From the NCBI GenBank assembly GCA_916610825.1, contig OU744447.1:36573024-36637023 (forward strand): 64,000 nt of DNA, in the 5' to 3' direction. The translations under genes and the position numbers were made by a program. This document shows positions 1 through 10,343 of this stretch, in pieces (the stretch's first letter is position 1; each line of letters starts with the position of its first letter). Under the pieces are notes generated by a model, which ran no database searches, was not told the DNA's origin, and saw nothing but the letters and a program-made list of their open reading frames with translations. The DNA comes from Haliclystus octoradiatus. Its lineage: Eukaryota > Cnidaria > Staurozoa > Stauromedusae > Haliclystidae.

Positions 1-417
1 AACATGTGTACTATTGGTATTTAAAGTAATTCCATCTTGTTTGCCACAGAAAAGATCACGATCAATGTCGTCTTCTGCTTGGTTTCGAAGCTTGATATTT
101 GGATCAATAAAACAGACTTCGTCACCGTGTTCATGTTTCAATTTTTGTCTACGCTTTGCTCGTTCTTTTAATTTTTGAATTCTATCCTCAGCTGTTTGTT
201 TAGGCGCTTCAGTTATTATTACATTAGATAATATTCCATCATTGAATTTCTCGATAGCGTCATTTGTTTTTAATCCATCGACATCTAATGCTTTGGTATA
301 ACCTGCTTGTAATAATTTAACAAGTCCAAAAGCAGATAAACTTAAGAGAAGACATCCTGTAATAATTGGATGCTTGTAAAACCACATAAGACCATTTATA
401 ATAAATCTAGTTCGCAT
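1..417 (-). CDS. N-terminal part of a single-pass (type II-like) membrane protein, runs off left edge
   Basis: An ATG at 417 opens a frame of exactly 139 codons that is still open at base 1, so this is the 5' part of a gene continuing to the left. A basic start (MRTRF) is followed by a hydrophobic stretch at about residues 17-33 (IITGCLLLSLSAFGLVKLL), as expected for an uncleaved signal-anchor. Next come a polar stem with a Lys/Arg/Glu-rich coiled-coil-like segment (about residues 80-100) and a region with two cysteines (CFIDPN, LFCGKQDG) and an Asn-X-Ser/Thr site near the edge. The topology fits a Golgi type II enzyme, but no catalytic motif lies in the window, so the family is unknown. Confidence 0.6.
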   Translation of the reverse strand, partial: MRTRFIINGLMWFYKHPIITGCLLLSLSAFGLVKLLQAGYTKALDVDGLKTNDAIEKFNDGILSNVIITEAPKQTAEDRIQKLKERAKRRQKLKHEHGDEVCFIDPNIKLRNQAEDDIDRDLFCGKQDGITLNTNSTHV

Positions 418-1490
418 TGTTAATGTTTTATCTTACTTGAAACATAAAACAGTTCAAAATGTTTTATAAAACGACCAAAGCATGGTAGACAAGATTAGAT
501 CAACAATCCGTGATCGCCAAGCGGCTATTCACGATAGGTCAGCCTCAGTATCAAAGCGAGGTATGTCATACAAACCCTTTTCCGATAATCATCCGACCAG
601 CCGATATATCGGTATAAAATCCTCGTGATTTATCCAGTATATATCGGTGCAAATATGAAGAGATAATTTTTCGAGTGCCAGAATTTATATCATACCTTCC
701 GGAATTATTTTTCATATCTTGAATTAGAATGAAATGTGGCTAAAAATTTAATCCTAAACTTTTATTTTTCTCCTCTGTGTCATACTGTAGCAACTTTTCT
801 CAACATACAAACTCTCGTTTTGAATAAGAACATTTCATAAAAAGTTTCTAGAAATATCAGGCTGAAATCATCAACAAATCTCAATATAAGATATGATTTA
901 CTCAGAATGCATATGACAATGAAATCATTGATCATTTCCAGGCTGTCACAAAGTGCGGGATCCTGGGAACCTGGTTCTCGGAAGGCCAGCACAAAATCAA
1001 AAGGTTTCCAATCTTATCATGAATGATTCTTATTCAAAATTTATTATTTTTGGATTTCATATATTTTGTGTTTTGAAATCCATGCATCTTGCTTCACATT
1101 AAGTCAAACTTCTAAAACTTTAAGATCAACTCTTCAAAACTATGAAGCCTTATAAATTCAATCCCAGAAGGTTTACAATCGAACAACACAGTTCCCAGAA
1201 GATCAAAACTTTTGTGACACCCTGATCAATTCATTTGAATATAAATGTTATTCCAGCATCACATGATTCTACCATATATAAGTCCAAGGTTGAATTTACA
1301 AAATCATACAATTTAGCCTAATTAGCAACGATAATGTAAAAATATTAAACAAATCTTTCATATCACACACTCATGCATGTACAACATTCTTAGTTAATCA
1401 AATCCAGTAAATGATATTGTAGCCCAGATACTGGTGATTGAGTTTTAATTACGTAGAACATTTATCAAATTAATTAGTTTCATTATAATT
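418..1490. other. Intergenic, AT-rich, nothing recognised
   Basis: Upstream of the left-edge gene. Short frames exist on both strands but none has protein-like composition or flanking splice sites. No repeat with a second copy was noticed. Confidence 0.5.
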
Positions 1491-1852
1491 TTGTAACAAA
1501 TGACAGCGATAAAAACACGGGGTTTCATAACGTTTCCCATATCACGTTTTGTTTTGCTGTTGGCGCACACCTTCATCACTCTCACGGTTGAACTGTCCGG
1601 AACAGTCACCACACTTTCCGCGTTTTAAATAACTACAAAAACAAAACCGATTGTCTGATTTATGAAATGCTTACAATCAGGCGGATCAAGCCAATTTCCG
1701 TGCGATTGTATTTGATAATTTCCTTTGTAAACTCAAACTCTATATATTTGTAATTTTTTAAGTTGTATCTATTTATCTGATGATGTCATGAAGATATGAT
1801 ATGGCGAAACGTTATGAAATCCCGTGTTTTTTATCGCTGTCATTTGTTACAA
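1491..1852. mobile_element. MITE-like element with about 60-bp terminal inverted repeats
   Basis: The left end reads ttgtaacaaatgacagcgat. The reverse complement of the right end (1790-1852) reads the same and continues through aaaacacggg..tttcataacgtttc with few mismatches. The 362-bp unit has no coding capacity, as expected for a non-autonomous DNA transposon. The target-site duplication is not clear, so the superfamily is unassigned. Confidence 0.7.
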
Positions 1853-2370
1853 ATTTAAGAAGCAAGAATTTATTAATTAGTTTCATGAGTATTTAATTCT
1901 AAAGGGTGTCTTATCAACTACTTCGCTTTCAAATAATTGATTGATTGTGATGTAAAATTAAAAAAAATGATTGTAAAAGCCAATCTGATATAAAATGACA
2001 GAGACATCGATGTTTTAAGAACTCTCTTCTGTCTAACATTTGTTTTTGTGATGTCATGAAAGACTCAATAATTTTTTAAGTAGTCCGAGAAAAAATCCAA
2101 TAGTAGCGTTACAAAAGTAAACGTGCAGCAGAATAAACACACAGTATTAAAACATTGATATTTTCATCATTTCTTATGAGATCAGAGTCTTCAAAGTTTT
2201 ACTGATCAATTTTTGTAATTATTTCACATCACGATCAATCAATCATTTATTTGAAAGCAATTTTTTTCATAAGAAACACCCATTCAAAGCGATGCAATTT
2301 AATAAATTACAATTTTTACAAATTATTAGTACTTTTGTACGGCATGCCTGTATATAGTAAATTGAATTTC

Positions 2371-5300
2371 TTAAAGATAGCCGTTACTTTGTCTCGGATC
2401 AGTTGGTATTATTGTCTGTGTATCTTGCGCTCTTCCACATAAAACACATTGCATTGTGTGTTCTTGGCAATCATCGATAACTTCAAATGTATATAAATGC
2501 TTTCCAATAACATGATTACAATTTGGACATTTATGAATATAGGTTATTGTTTCAATTCCATCTTCTTCAATTTCTTGTTTTTCTTCAATAATCAAAGGTT
2601 CTCTTTTTGAACATTCTTGGCATCCTGGGTAATTGGAAAATATACAGTATTGGGTTGAGTTTGAAATAAATGAAGGATTTCGTTCAAAGGTCTGCAAAGT
2701 CAAACATTGTGAATCGTTACTGAGAATCTACTGAAATAATAGGCTACTGAAATGGTAGGCTAGATTGAATACTGAAATGGTACGCCTACTGAAATTCACC
2801 AGATACATTACTTGGATTTTTCTTATTCCATTGAAAAGTAGACCCTACCGAAAAGAATTTCAAAATGCGAAATCTAGTAAATTATGCCTAACTCAAACCC
2901 TATTCAGCAAGATGTTACAAATTTTGAGTAAAAAATTTGGATAAAATTCAATTGCCTTTTCGTATAACAAATTTTTGCTCTCACCAACTGGTAGTTTTTC
3001 AAAATTTGTAGCATAGGCCTAATGTGAATGTCTATAATTAATTGTTTAACTTGTTTGCTTTAGAATCACTTTTAAAATGAAAACGTAGGCCTATCTCCCA
3101 GGTTATAGCTGCATGCAGATCTAATGTTTTCCTTCGTCAACATATGGTCTGCTAAACGCTGGCAGTTTCTCAGTTCATGCTCTTGTGGCTTAACAAAAAA
3201 CTGATAAGCCAATCAGCTTCAATTCAATTGAATTGAATTCCTTCTATTAACTCAATCAATTTTCCTTGGTCACAGGGGACGGCGACTTGGTTACGTTGGG
3301 GAACTGCAATGTCATCCGGAACTGAGATTCTGCAAGCGTTTCCCAGACATAACGTTGACGAAGGAAAACAGTAGGGCAATTCCATCGTGTCTTACTTTAC
3401 TGACACATCGGAAGATATTTTCGAATAGGGCATCAACATCCACGCAAAGTTTGATCAATCATTATTTCTTATAAATAAAGAGTGTCAAAAAGAATTCCAC
3501 AAAGTAAAAATATTCACAATAATTCAAATATAAATAAATTACAGCAAGTTTAAGGTCCTTGTCTGACTGACACCGACGCTCGCCATTTTGCCAATTGGAG
3601 ATGAACATTTGTAGATTTCTGTGAAGTGTTGGCATAAAGAAGAATAAAATCACGCTCATCGTGTTCTCAAGATATTATACTTCACAAATATTATTCATTT
3701 TATTAAATACTTTCAAAATATATAAGGCAATAAACTAATGTTTCTCGTGTCTGACTGACAAGATTTCGTGTCTGACTAACCTCCCTGTTCAAAGCAGTAT
3801 GTGTCTGACTGACAAACTTGGCATAAAGCACAAGTAGGCTAATACACTTTTATTGAAACTTTTATATATTCCTTCCAAATCTATAATCATCATGTAAAGT
3901 AAATTGGTTGCTCTTTTTGATCAAAATGTAACACACATACAGATAATATTCCACACAACAAGGCCAAGCGAACTGCCATTCCCATTTTGCATGCGATAAA
4001 ACAGTCAACACCCATGACTAAATATTGACAACAGGCATAACTAAATATTGACAACAGCGACCTCAATTACCGCGGCCCGAAGTGATCGAAACAGGTAAAA
4101 TACACTCATTATTCTTTATTTTTACCATTTAATAAAAAGCAAGTGAATTCATATCGATTGATGTAATCTTTGTTAGAAAAATCATGAGAAGAAAAACGCG
4201 AAATTTTAAGTTTTAGTTTGTGTATTGTTTTCATAAATTCACAAGCGGCTAACTTGACGCTCTCTCTAAAACATTAATTTTATCCACACCGAAGTCTATA
4301 ATCTCAATCAAACATATATATAATGATGGTAAAAGTATCTATATTAAAGAAAACTATTGATTTTTGTCTAAATTCCTTGCTTTATTTTTGACGCTTGAAA
4401 ATATTTTGGTTTCACTTCTGATGGAATCGCCCAGTAGATCTGCATGCAGGTTATCCAGGGTATGATTTGGAACAAGAATATCACCCTCTGGCAGGACTGA
4501 GAATTTGATCGAGGGCTCTTACAATCACTTCCAATTCCATGCTGCTCATAATCCAGTGTGCAAATAATGGCAATCTCGACGAGATCTTGGGGGCGGCAGC
4601 GCCGAAAAAAATTAGGGGCGGGGGCAGCAACTGATCAAATTTGATCAAATTTGACTTCAGGGGCGGCAAAATCCATCATTTCAGCAAAAAAATACAAAGA
4701 AAATGACGAAAAACACTTTTAACTACCAATTTTCGATGAAAACTGCAGCTCCAGGGGCGGCAATCACGACAGAAATTTCCATCTCGGGGGCGCAGCTGTC
4801 ATGCTTTGCAGACTGGCGCATACTCAGCACTGAAATATTATTTCTCCGATCTTATGTGATTCCTAATGCATAAAGCATAAATAGTTTTAAGTGCTCTGCT
4901 TCGATCAGGGTCCGACAGAAGTGGGGACCTTAGATCCTGGAAGGTTAATGAAAATTCAGATGAAAATTGATAATTTTATGATTTATAGGCCAAACCTCAA
5001 CAAAAATTTCAGAAGAAAATGTTTAAAATATCAAGATTCCGGGAGGCTAAACCTTTTGTCGGATATTGGCTTTGATACCCACATGCCAACGTGCCCTTTT
5101 GCGCTTTCCGTCTTTTCAAACTAATATCACATCCGCATCTTAAATTGTCTTGACTCTCAATGAAGACAATGATGAGGGTAGGTAATGGTAATGTATTTAG
5201 GTTTCGTATTTAGGTATTTGGGTTTGTTTACCGTTTCGAGGAACTTTCTCCAAAACTCTAGATATTCTACATCGTAGGAGAAACATAAGCATTTATGACG

Positions 5301-5491
5301 GTTTTGTTTTTGTCTTTCCGTCTGGACGATCAATTAACTATGAAGCAAGAAGGAAGAAGTGAAGAAGCATAACTAACATTGAGTATAATTATTGAACAAT
5401 TCTTACCTTTATAATTCAATATATAAGAGCCACTATCTAGGCAGATGTTATTACGATCTGGATATCTTTCATTCACACATTCATTGCACAT
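2371..5491 (-). CDS. CHURC1: Churchill zinc-binding protein (CHURC1), two exons, complete
   Basis: Exon 1 is 5491-5407 (ATG at 5491, donor GTAAGA). Exon 2 is 2624-2371 (acceptor ACCCAG, stop TAA). The join is phase 1 and gives 112 residues, the length of vertebrate Churchill. Exon 1 encodes MCNECVNERYPDRNN with a cysteine pair. Exon 2 carries GCQECSKRE, HKCPNCNHVIGKH, YTFEVIDDCQEHTMQCVLCG and ends near TDPRQ, which together are the ordered Cys/His zinc ligands and signature of the family. Churchill is a small zinc-binding protein reported to act as a transcriptional regulator in early embryos (FGF response). The 2.78-kb intron contains an inverted-repeat element and several TGTCTGACTGAC words. 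Identification rests on remembered family motifs, and both exons fit the same protein end to end. Confidence 0.93.
3126..3370. repeat. Short inverted-repeat element (about 50-bp arms) in the CHURC1 intron
   Basis: The left arm at 3126-3175 (gttttccttcgtcaacatatg...) matches, inverted and imperfectly, the right arm at 3318-3370 (...cgttgacgaaggaaaac). The unit is about 245 bp and non-coding. It is probably a decayed MITE. Confidence 0.55.
3537..3815. repeat. Cluster of TGTCTGACTGAC words
   Basis: The 12-mer tgtctgactgac occurs near 3560, 3750 and 3800. A variant tgtctgactaac lies near 3770 and a related tgtcttactttactgacac near 3390. They lie in the CHURC1 intron with no coding frame. Function unknown; they may be remnants of a simple repeat. 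Confidence 0.4.
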
Positions 5492-6100
5492 GTTGAAAAA
5501 TAAATAAGTAAGAAATAAACTACCAATTTACGGTCAAGAAAGGTCTAACTATAAGCGTCTTCACGAGTCGTGAATCACGACCACACATTCAAATTTTTGA
5601 GTGACTGGTTTTCTTTCGGAAAGGCCTCATATTCCGGACTTGCCTCCGATTCAAGGTTAAATCGAACAAAATATCACCTTCAGAAGTGATATTGAAACGC
5701 GGCGTTGACTTTTTAACTGCAACATTCTATGAAGACCGTCAAGAAATCGAAACAAAGCAAGAACCTAACCGTCATATTGTTCTGGTGGGTGATTTCCTAA
5801 TACCAAAACACAAATTCACACATTTTTTCATGACCAATGTTTGAAGTGGAAATCAAAGTTTGACTACTTGGAATTCACAAAATGATTAAATTTTGGAAAA
5901 ATAGCTTAAACCATGGATGACAGATAAAAAATGAAGGTTTTCAATGCTATTTGAATATACTGAAGAAATATTACATTCATTTATTTAGCTATATGTTTTT
6001 GGTTCTAATGTTTGAACAAATGCTTTGTTATTTAATGTGACAAATTGCTGTGTTACAGAATTTTGGATTTCGTTTTGGACAGAGAGTTTATTCTTTTCAA

Positions 6101-7261
6101 ATGGGGTGTGTTTCATCTGTAGACGAAAGTGATGTCGAAGGAGTTGAATGGAGAGTTGTACGACATGATCAACTACCAACAGAAAATAAAATATTATTTA
6201 ACAATCTTCCACCAAGGCAAAATTCAAATAAATCTGTAGCTCAAGAAAAAGGTGTTGAAATAAATCGTACAAGAAGATCACGACGCAAAAAATCATCAAT
6301 GATAATTTCAATCGAAATTGATGAATTGTGTCAACAATTAGATACACATTTAATTAATGAAATTGATTCTGAATGTTTATTAACATCACAAGATTTTTAT
6401 AATTTATTAAACGATGGTGGACTAAAATCACATCTTTTCGATGCAAATCACACATTATTAATAGACACACGTGGCAAAGAACTTTATGAAATCGAACATG
6501 TTGTCACAGCAACACATGAAAGTGTTGCTAATAGCAACAAATTTGAATCAATGTTGCCTGGTTTTAACTCAGTTGTAATTTATGGATTTGGTATTTACGA
6601 TGATACGACCTTGTTAGATGCCATTGCATATAAAAACAAGCTCACTGCAAAAGGTGTATGCGATGTTAACTTTCTAGTAGATAGTTATAAATCATTCAGG
6701 ACAATGTATCGTTTCATGTGTACGGAATACCCAATACATACCGTATGGGAAAGACGTGCTCTTCAGATATACCCTTCTGTTGTAATATTTAATCGCATTT
6801 ATCAAGGTAAAGGCGAACAAGCTGGCAGTAAACTCGTAATTGAAAATTTAAACATTTCACACATAATTAATATTGGTACGGAACATCCTTGTGTATTTCA
6901 AGATCAGATATCTTATCTACATATTAATCACGTAGATGATGATCCGACCAATGACATTGGATCTTATTTTGATCAAACAACAAAGTTTATTGAAAATGCA
7001 ATGGATGCCAATGGTTGTATACTTATACATTGTAATATGGGTATTAGCCGCAGCTCAGCTGTAACGCTAGCTTATTTAATGAAATCAAAACAATGGACTT
7101 TGGGTATAGCATTAGAATATTTAAGATCAAGACGTTCCTGTGCTGCACCGAATCATGGGTTTTTAGATCAATTAGGTAATTGGGAGCAACAGTTATTTGG
7201 TTCAAGAGTTACAAATAGCGATCGTTTATCAAGCAGCCTGCAAAAATCTGTAAGTTGTTAA
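6101..7261 (+). CDS. STYXL1: STYXL1-like protein: rhodanese domain plus catalytically competent dual-specificity phosphatase
   Basis: One uninterrupted frame of 386 codons from ATG 6101. The start MGCVSS fits N-myristoylation plus palmitoylation, suggesting membrane attachment. Domains in order: a basic linker (RTRRSRRKKSS, about residue 70); a rhodanese/CDC25-like fold starting near LLIDTRGKELYEIEHVVTA; then a dual-specificity phosphatase with HCNMGISRSS around Cys311-Arg317 (the HCX5R loop), a candidate general acid in DDDPTND, and a C-terminal NHGFLDQLGNWEQ helix. The spacing and linking motifs match STYXL1 (MK-STYX), whose human member has lost the catalytic cysteine; here it is present. 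A splice acceptor-like TTACAG ends at 6057, so a 5' non-coding exon may lie upstream. No closer assignment is possible without alignment. Confidence 0.82.
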   Translation: MGCVSSVDESDVEGVEWRVVRHDQLPTENKILFNNLPPRQNSNKSVAQEKGVEINRTRRSRRKKSSMIISIEIDELCQQLDTHLINEIDSECLLTSQDFYNLLNDGGLKSHLFDANHTLLIDTRGKELYEIEHVVTATHESVANSNKFESMLPGFNSVVIYGFGIYDDTTLLDAIAYKNKLTAKGVCDVNFLVDSYKSFRTMYRFMCTEYPIHTVWERRALQIYPSVVIFNRIYQGKGEQAGSKLVIENLNISHIINIGTEHPCVFQDQISYLHINHVDDDPTNDIGSYFDQTTKFIENAMDANGCILIHCNMGISRSSAVTLAYLMKSKQWTLGIALEYLRSRRSCAAPNHGFLDQLGNWEQQLFGSRVTNSDRLSSSLQKSVSC

Positions 7262-7369
7262 TATTGTTTGCTGACTTGCATCACAATGTCTAGACCTATT
7301 TTTACATTTACTTAATATTCAATTTTTATAATTTTCTTGAATTACCAAGTAATTGAGACCATGTATCTA

Positions 7370-7705
7370 CCTACCGAAGGCGACGGTAACACTTTTCTAT
7401 TTAGACTAGAGGAGTGACTCTTTTCGTTACAGAAAAATGATTGTAAATGCTCTTGATTGATCTCATTTCTGCAACAACAGGTCAATTGTATTAGATGTCA
7501 TGGCAGATAAAAGTCAATTGTCAAGACAGACCATTCCATCGGCTATTATAGTTAGGACACTTAGGAGGATGATAAACATTTGATATTTGAGATAAAATCA
7601 AGGTTGAGATTTTAACCTTCAGGGGATTCTAACCAGCAATCGATTAGATATGTGATCAAGTCATTTTGCTCTGCTGTCTGAGCTATTCCTGCCTTGTGAA
7701 GTAAT
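7370..7705 (-). mobile_element. tRNA-derived SINE, third and most decayed copy of the family
   Basis: It can be aligned by eye with the copies at 9713-10084 and 23919-24289: shared words gatctcat, catggcagata, gaccattccat, gataaaatcaaggttgag, and an end reading tgctctgctgtctgagct. On the minus strand the last part is a tRNA-like head. It is diverged and its borders are uncertain. Confidence 0.6.
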
Positions 7706-8063
7706 CGTCCCTTGGATTATAAAACCGTTTTGAGTACAAAGTTAGGACTGCTATTTTTTAACTTGACTTATTGATAGAGACATTTTTAAGGCAACAAAAA
7801 CTTCTTTCGAGATATCAAATTCTAAAAGAAAAATAGTGAAATGATGAAAACTTTCAACATTTAGGGAAGAGAAAACATCTATGCAACATTTTTCAACCAA
7901 ATGGGGCTGGACATTCTATGATAATGTATAACGCAGAATGTCCATGATTTTGACCTGTGCACGAACAGATTGCAAGAAGCCGTGTCACAGCAAAATAAAA
8001 GTGAACTTTTTCAACAAGAAACCCGGCTTTTTAAAAATCTCTGTTTATAATCCAGTATTATAG

Positions 8064-8639
8064 TAGCCTGCGTCCAGACTAAAACGTTTCTGAAGGAAAG
8101 TGTAAAGTCTGCGTAGCCGACCAAACAAAGCCGTTTTGCTGACACTGCACTAGACTTGCAAAAGCAGTGACTCAATCCTATTGGTTAGCTTTGCTCACGT
8201 GATTTTAATTCAATGCAAGCCAATCAGATTGTTGGTATCAGTCATGTGATAAACAAAAGTTGGGCCACATTTAGGAAGACTTTCTGATTTGGAGACAATC
8301 TCATTTAATGAAAATATACAACGTATTTGTGAGTGAGTTAAATCCAGTAACAGTTATAGTTCGGTTAGACAATATACTATAGCCTACAAATAACACACAT
8401 TTCTACTCAATTTTTCTCTCGAATGAACTTTGTCTTTTTTCAACGATTTATTCCCAAGCTTGAGTGTTTTTTAATGTTTAACATGTAAACGTGATTTTCA
8501 CTCACACAACTGAGACCGGAAATTAAGGTTTTTATAAGGCGGCATCAGTCTAGTACAGTGTCAGCAAAACAGCTTTGTTCGGTTGGTTATGCAGACTTTA
8601 CACTTTCCTTCAGAAACGTTTTAGTCTGGACGCAGGCTA
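8064..8639. mobile_element. 576-bp MITE with about 100-bp inverted repeats and a 9-bp target duplication
   Basis: The ends are perfect inverted copies starting TAGCCTGCGTCCAGACTAAA, and similarity continues for about 100 bp (8064-8160 against 8540-8639). The element is flanked on both sides by gtattatag (8055-8063 and 8640-8648). A 9-bp duplication suits a Mutator-like element; an 8-bp hAT duplication with one chance base also fits. No transposase frame. Confidence 0.85.
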
Positions 8640-9712
8640 GTATTATAGTCTATATTTATATCAAATTGCATGTTGTCCTATCTGCACATTTAATTGTACC
8701 CCTGCGAAAAAAGTTCAGGAGTTCATGAACAGTTCATGAGCGTTAAATGGCCCCAAATTTTAATGAACAGCTCATGAACATGAAAATGCCATAAAAATGC
8801 AATGAAATTTCAAGATTTGTTTCATTGTTTTGATGTCAGACTTAGTGGCATTTTCCTGCAAGAGATTATTATCAGATTGCATGTTGTCCTATCTGCACAT
8901 TTGATTGTAGGCCTTACAGTTTAATTCAAAATTTATTCAATTAGGATCATCCATTATGAAAACTCGCTTTGAAGAGATAATGATGAACGATTCAAATAAA
9001 AGTAAGATATTTCAAATGATTTAATTAATTTTATACAATACTTAGGCCTGAACTTTACTTTATATTCATAATTCATATAGCTTTTTTAAATCAATTTAAA
9101 TCAGATAATAATTTATATACTAGGTTTACATGATTTAGCATTTCACATTGAAATTAATTAGAGCTGACAATAGGCTAATTGAAAAATTTGGGGAAAATAA
9201 AAATTCTAGGTTTTAAAATAAAAATTTTAGTGATTTATTAATATAATTATGTTTTATAAGATGTAGAAAGTTTAGATCAAAATAAAATCAGTGAAACTAT
9301 ATTGAAAAAATTTATGTGATACCATAATAATTTGATAAATTCAACAGTAAACATCTGCTTGATAGACTTTTCTTCTAGTCGCTCATTCTAGATGAAAAAG
9401 TTTATGAATTTTGATCATCTGATACCCCTAGATTTCTTTTCGGGATCAAATATAATTTGTTGATCACAAGCTAAGAGCTTACCAGTTACTCCGTGTGAAG
9501 CGTCCATGTTTCAAGATCGTGGTTGAGTTAAATTAAAATAATAATTTAACTACAGTATTTAAAATTAAGAAATGTTTTTTCAAAACTTGTTTCCTTCCTT
9601 TTCTTATATACAAATCCAGACATTATTTAGAATACTTTAAATTCTATAATTCCACCAAAATATAAGAAACCCTGGGTACCCAATGCCTCAAAGACTTAAA
9701 AGCCCTGGATAT

Positions 9713-10084
9713 AAATAAAGTAATGTAGACAGTGTCACCCTCCCAAAGGCACCCATACCACTCCTCTATTTCTAGATGAGTGGCTTTTTTTACTGAGAGC
9801 AATGATTTTGAACGCCCTTTGTTGATCTCAGCCGCAACACTGTAGATCAATTTCAACAGATTTCATGGCAGATAGGTCTCGATTGTCAATGCGCAACGAT
9901 GCACCGCAGCTACTCACAATGCAATTCCCTCTGGACCATTCCATCCACCATCCTCAGATGGTACTCATTTGATGTTTCAGATGAAGTCAAAGGTCAGTTG
10001 ACCTTAAGGGATTTGAACCACAGTCGATCAGATATGGTCCGATCTAAAGTTCTATTGCTCTTCCATCTGAGCTAATCCACCTCC
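9713..10084 (-). mobile_element. tRNA-derived SINE, copy 1
   Basis: Read on the minus strand, the head at 10075-10005 has a pol III box A (TTAGCTCAGATGG) and box B (GGTTCAAATCC), both near consensus. A roughly 290-bp body follows, ending in an (ACTTT)-like tail at 9713. It matches the copy at 23919-24289 almost throughout. Imperfect flanking repeats (ctggatat at 9705, ttggatat at 10085) look like a target-site duplication. Confidence 0.85.
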
Positions 10085-10343
10085 TTGGATATGTTGAAAA
10101 AAATAAATACGTTTTTATAAATAAAGTTTATATTTAATATATTTCTTCTTTGTTATGTTTAAACACACAACATTTCTTCAAAAAAATACTTTTCGGGTTT
10201 CCCAATTTCTTCCATCAAAAATGGGAAGATATTTTATATTTAAAGTATTCTATTTTATATTTTCTCATCATAGTAATTTATATTATGTCTCGTAAACCAG
10301 CAAGAAATATATACAGATCAGATTTCAGTTTATAAATATAGTT

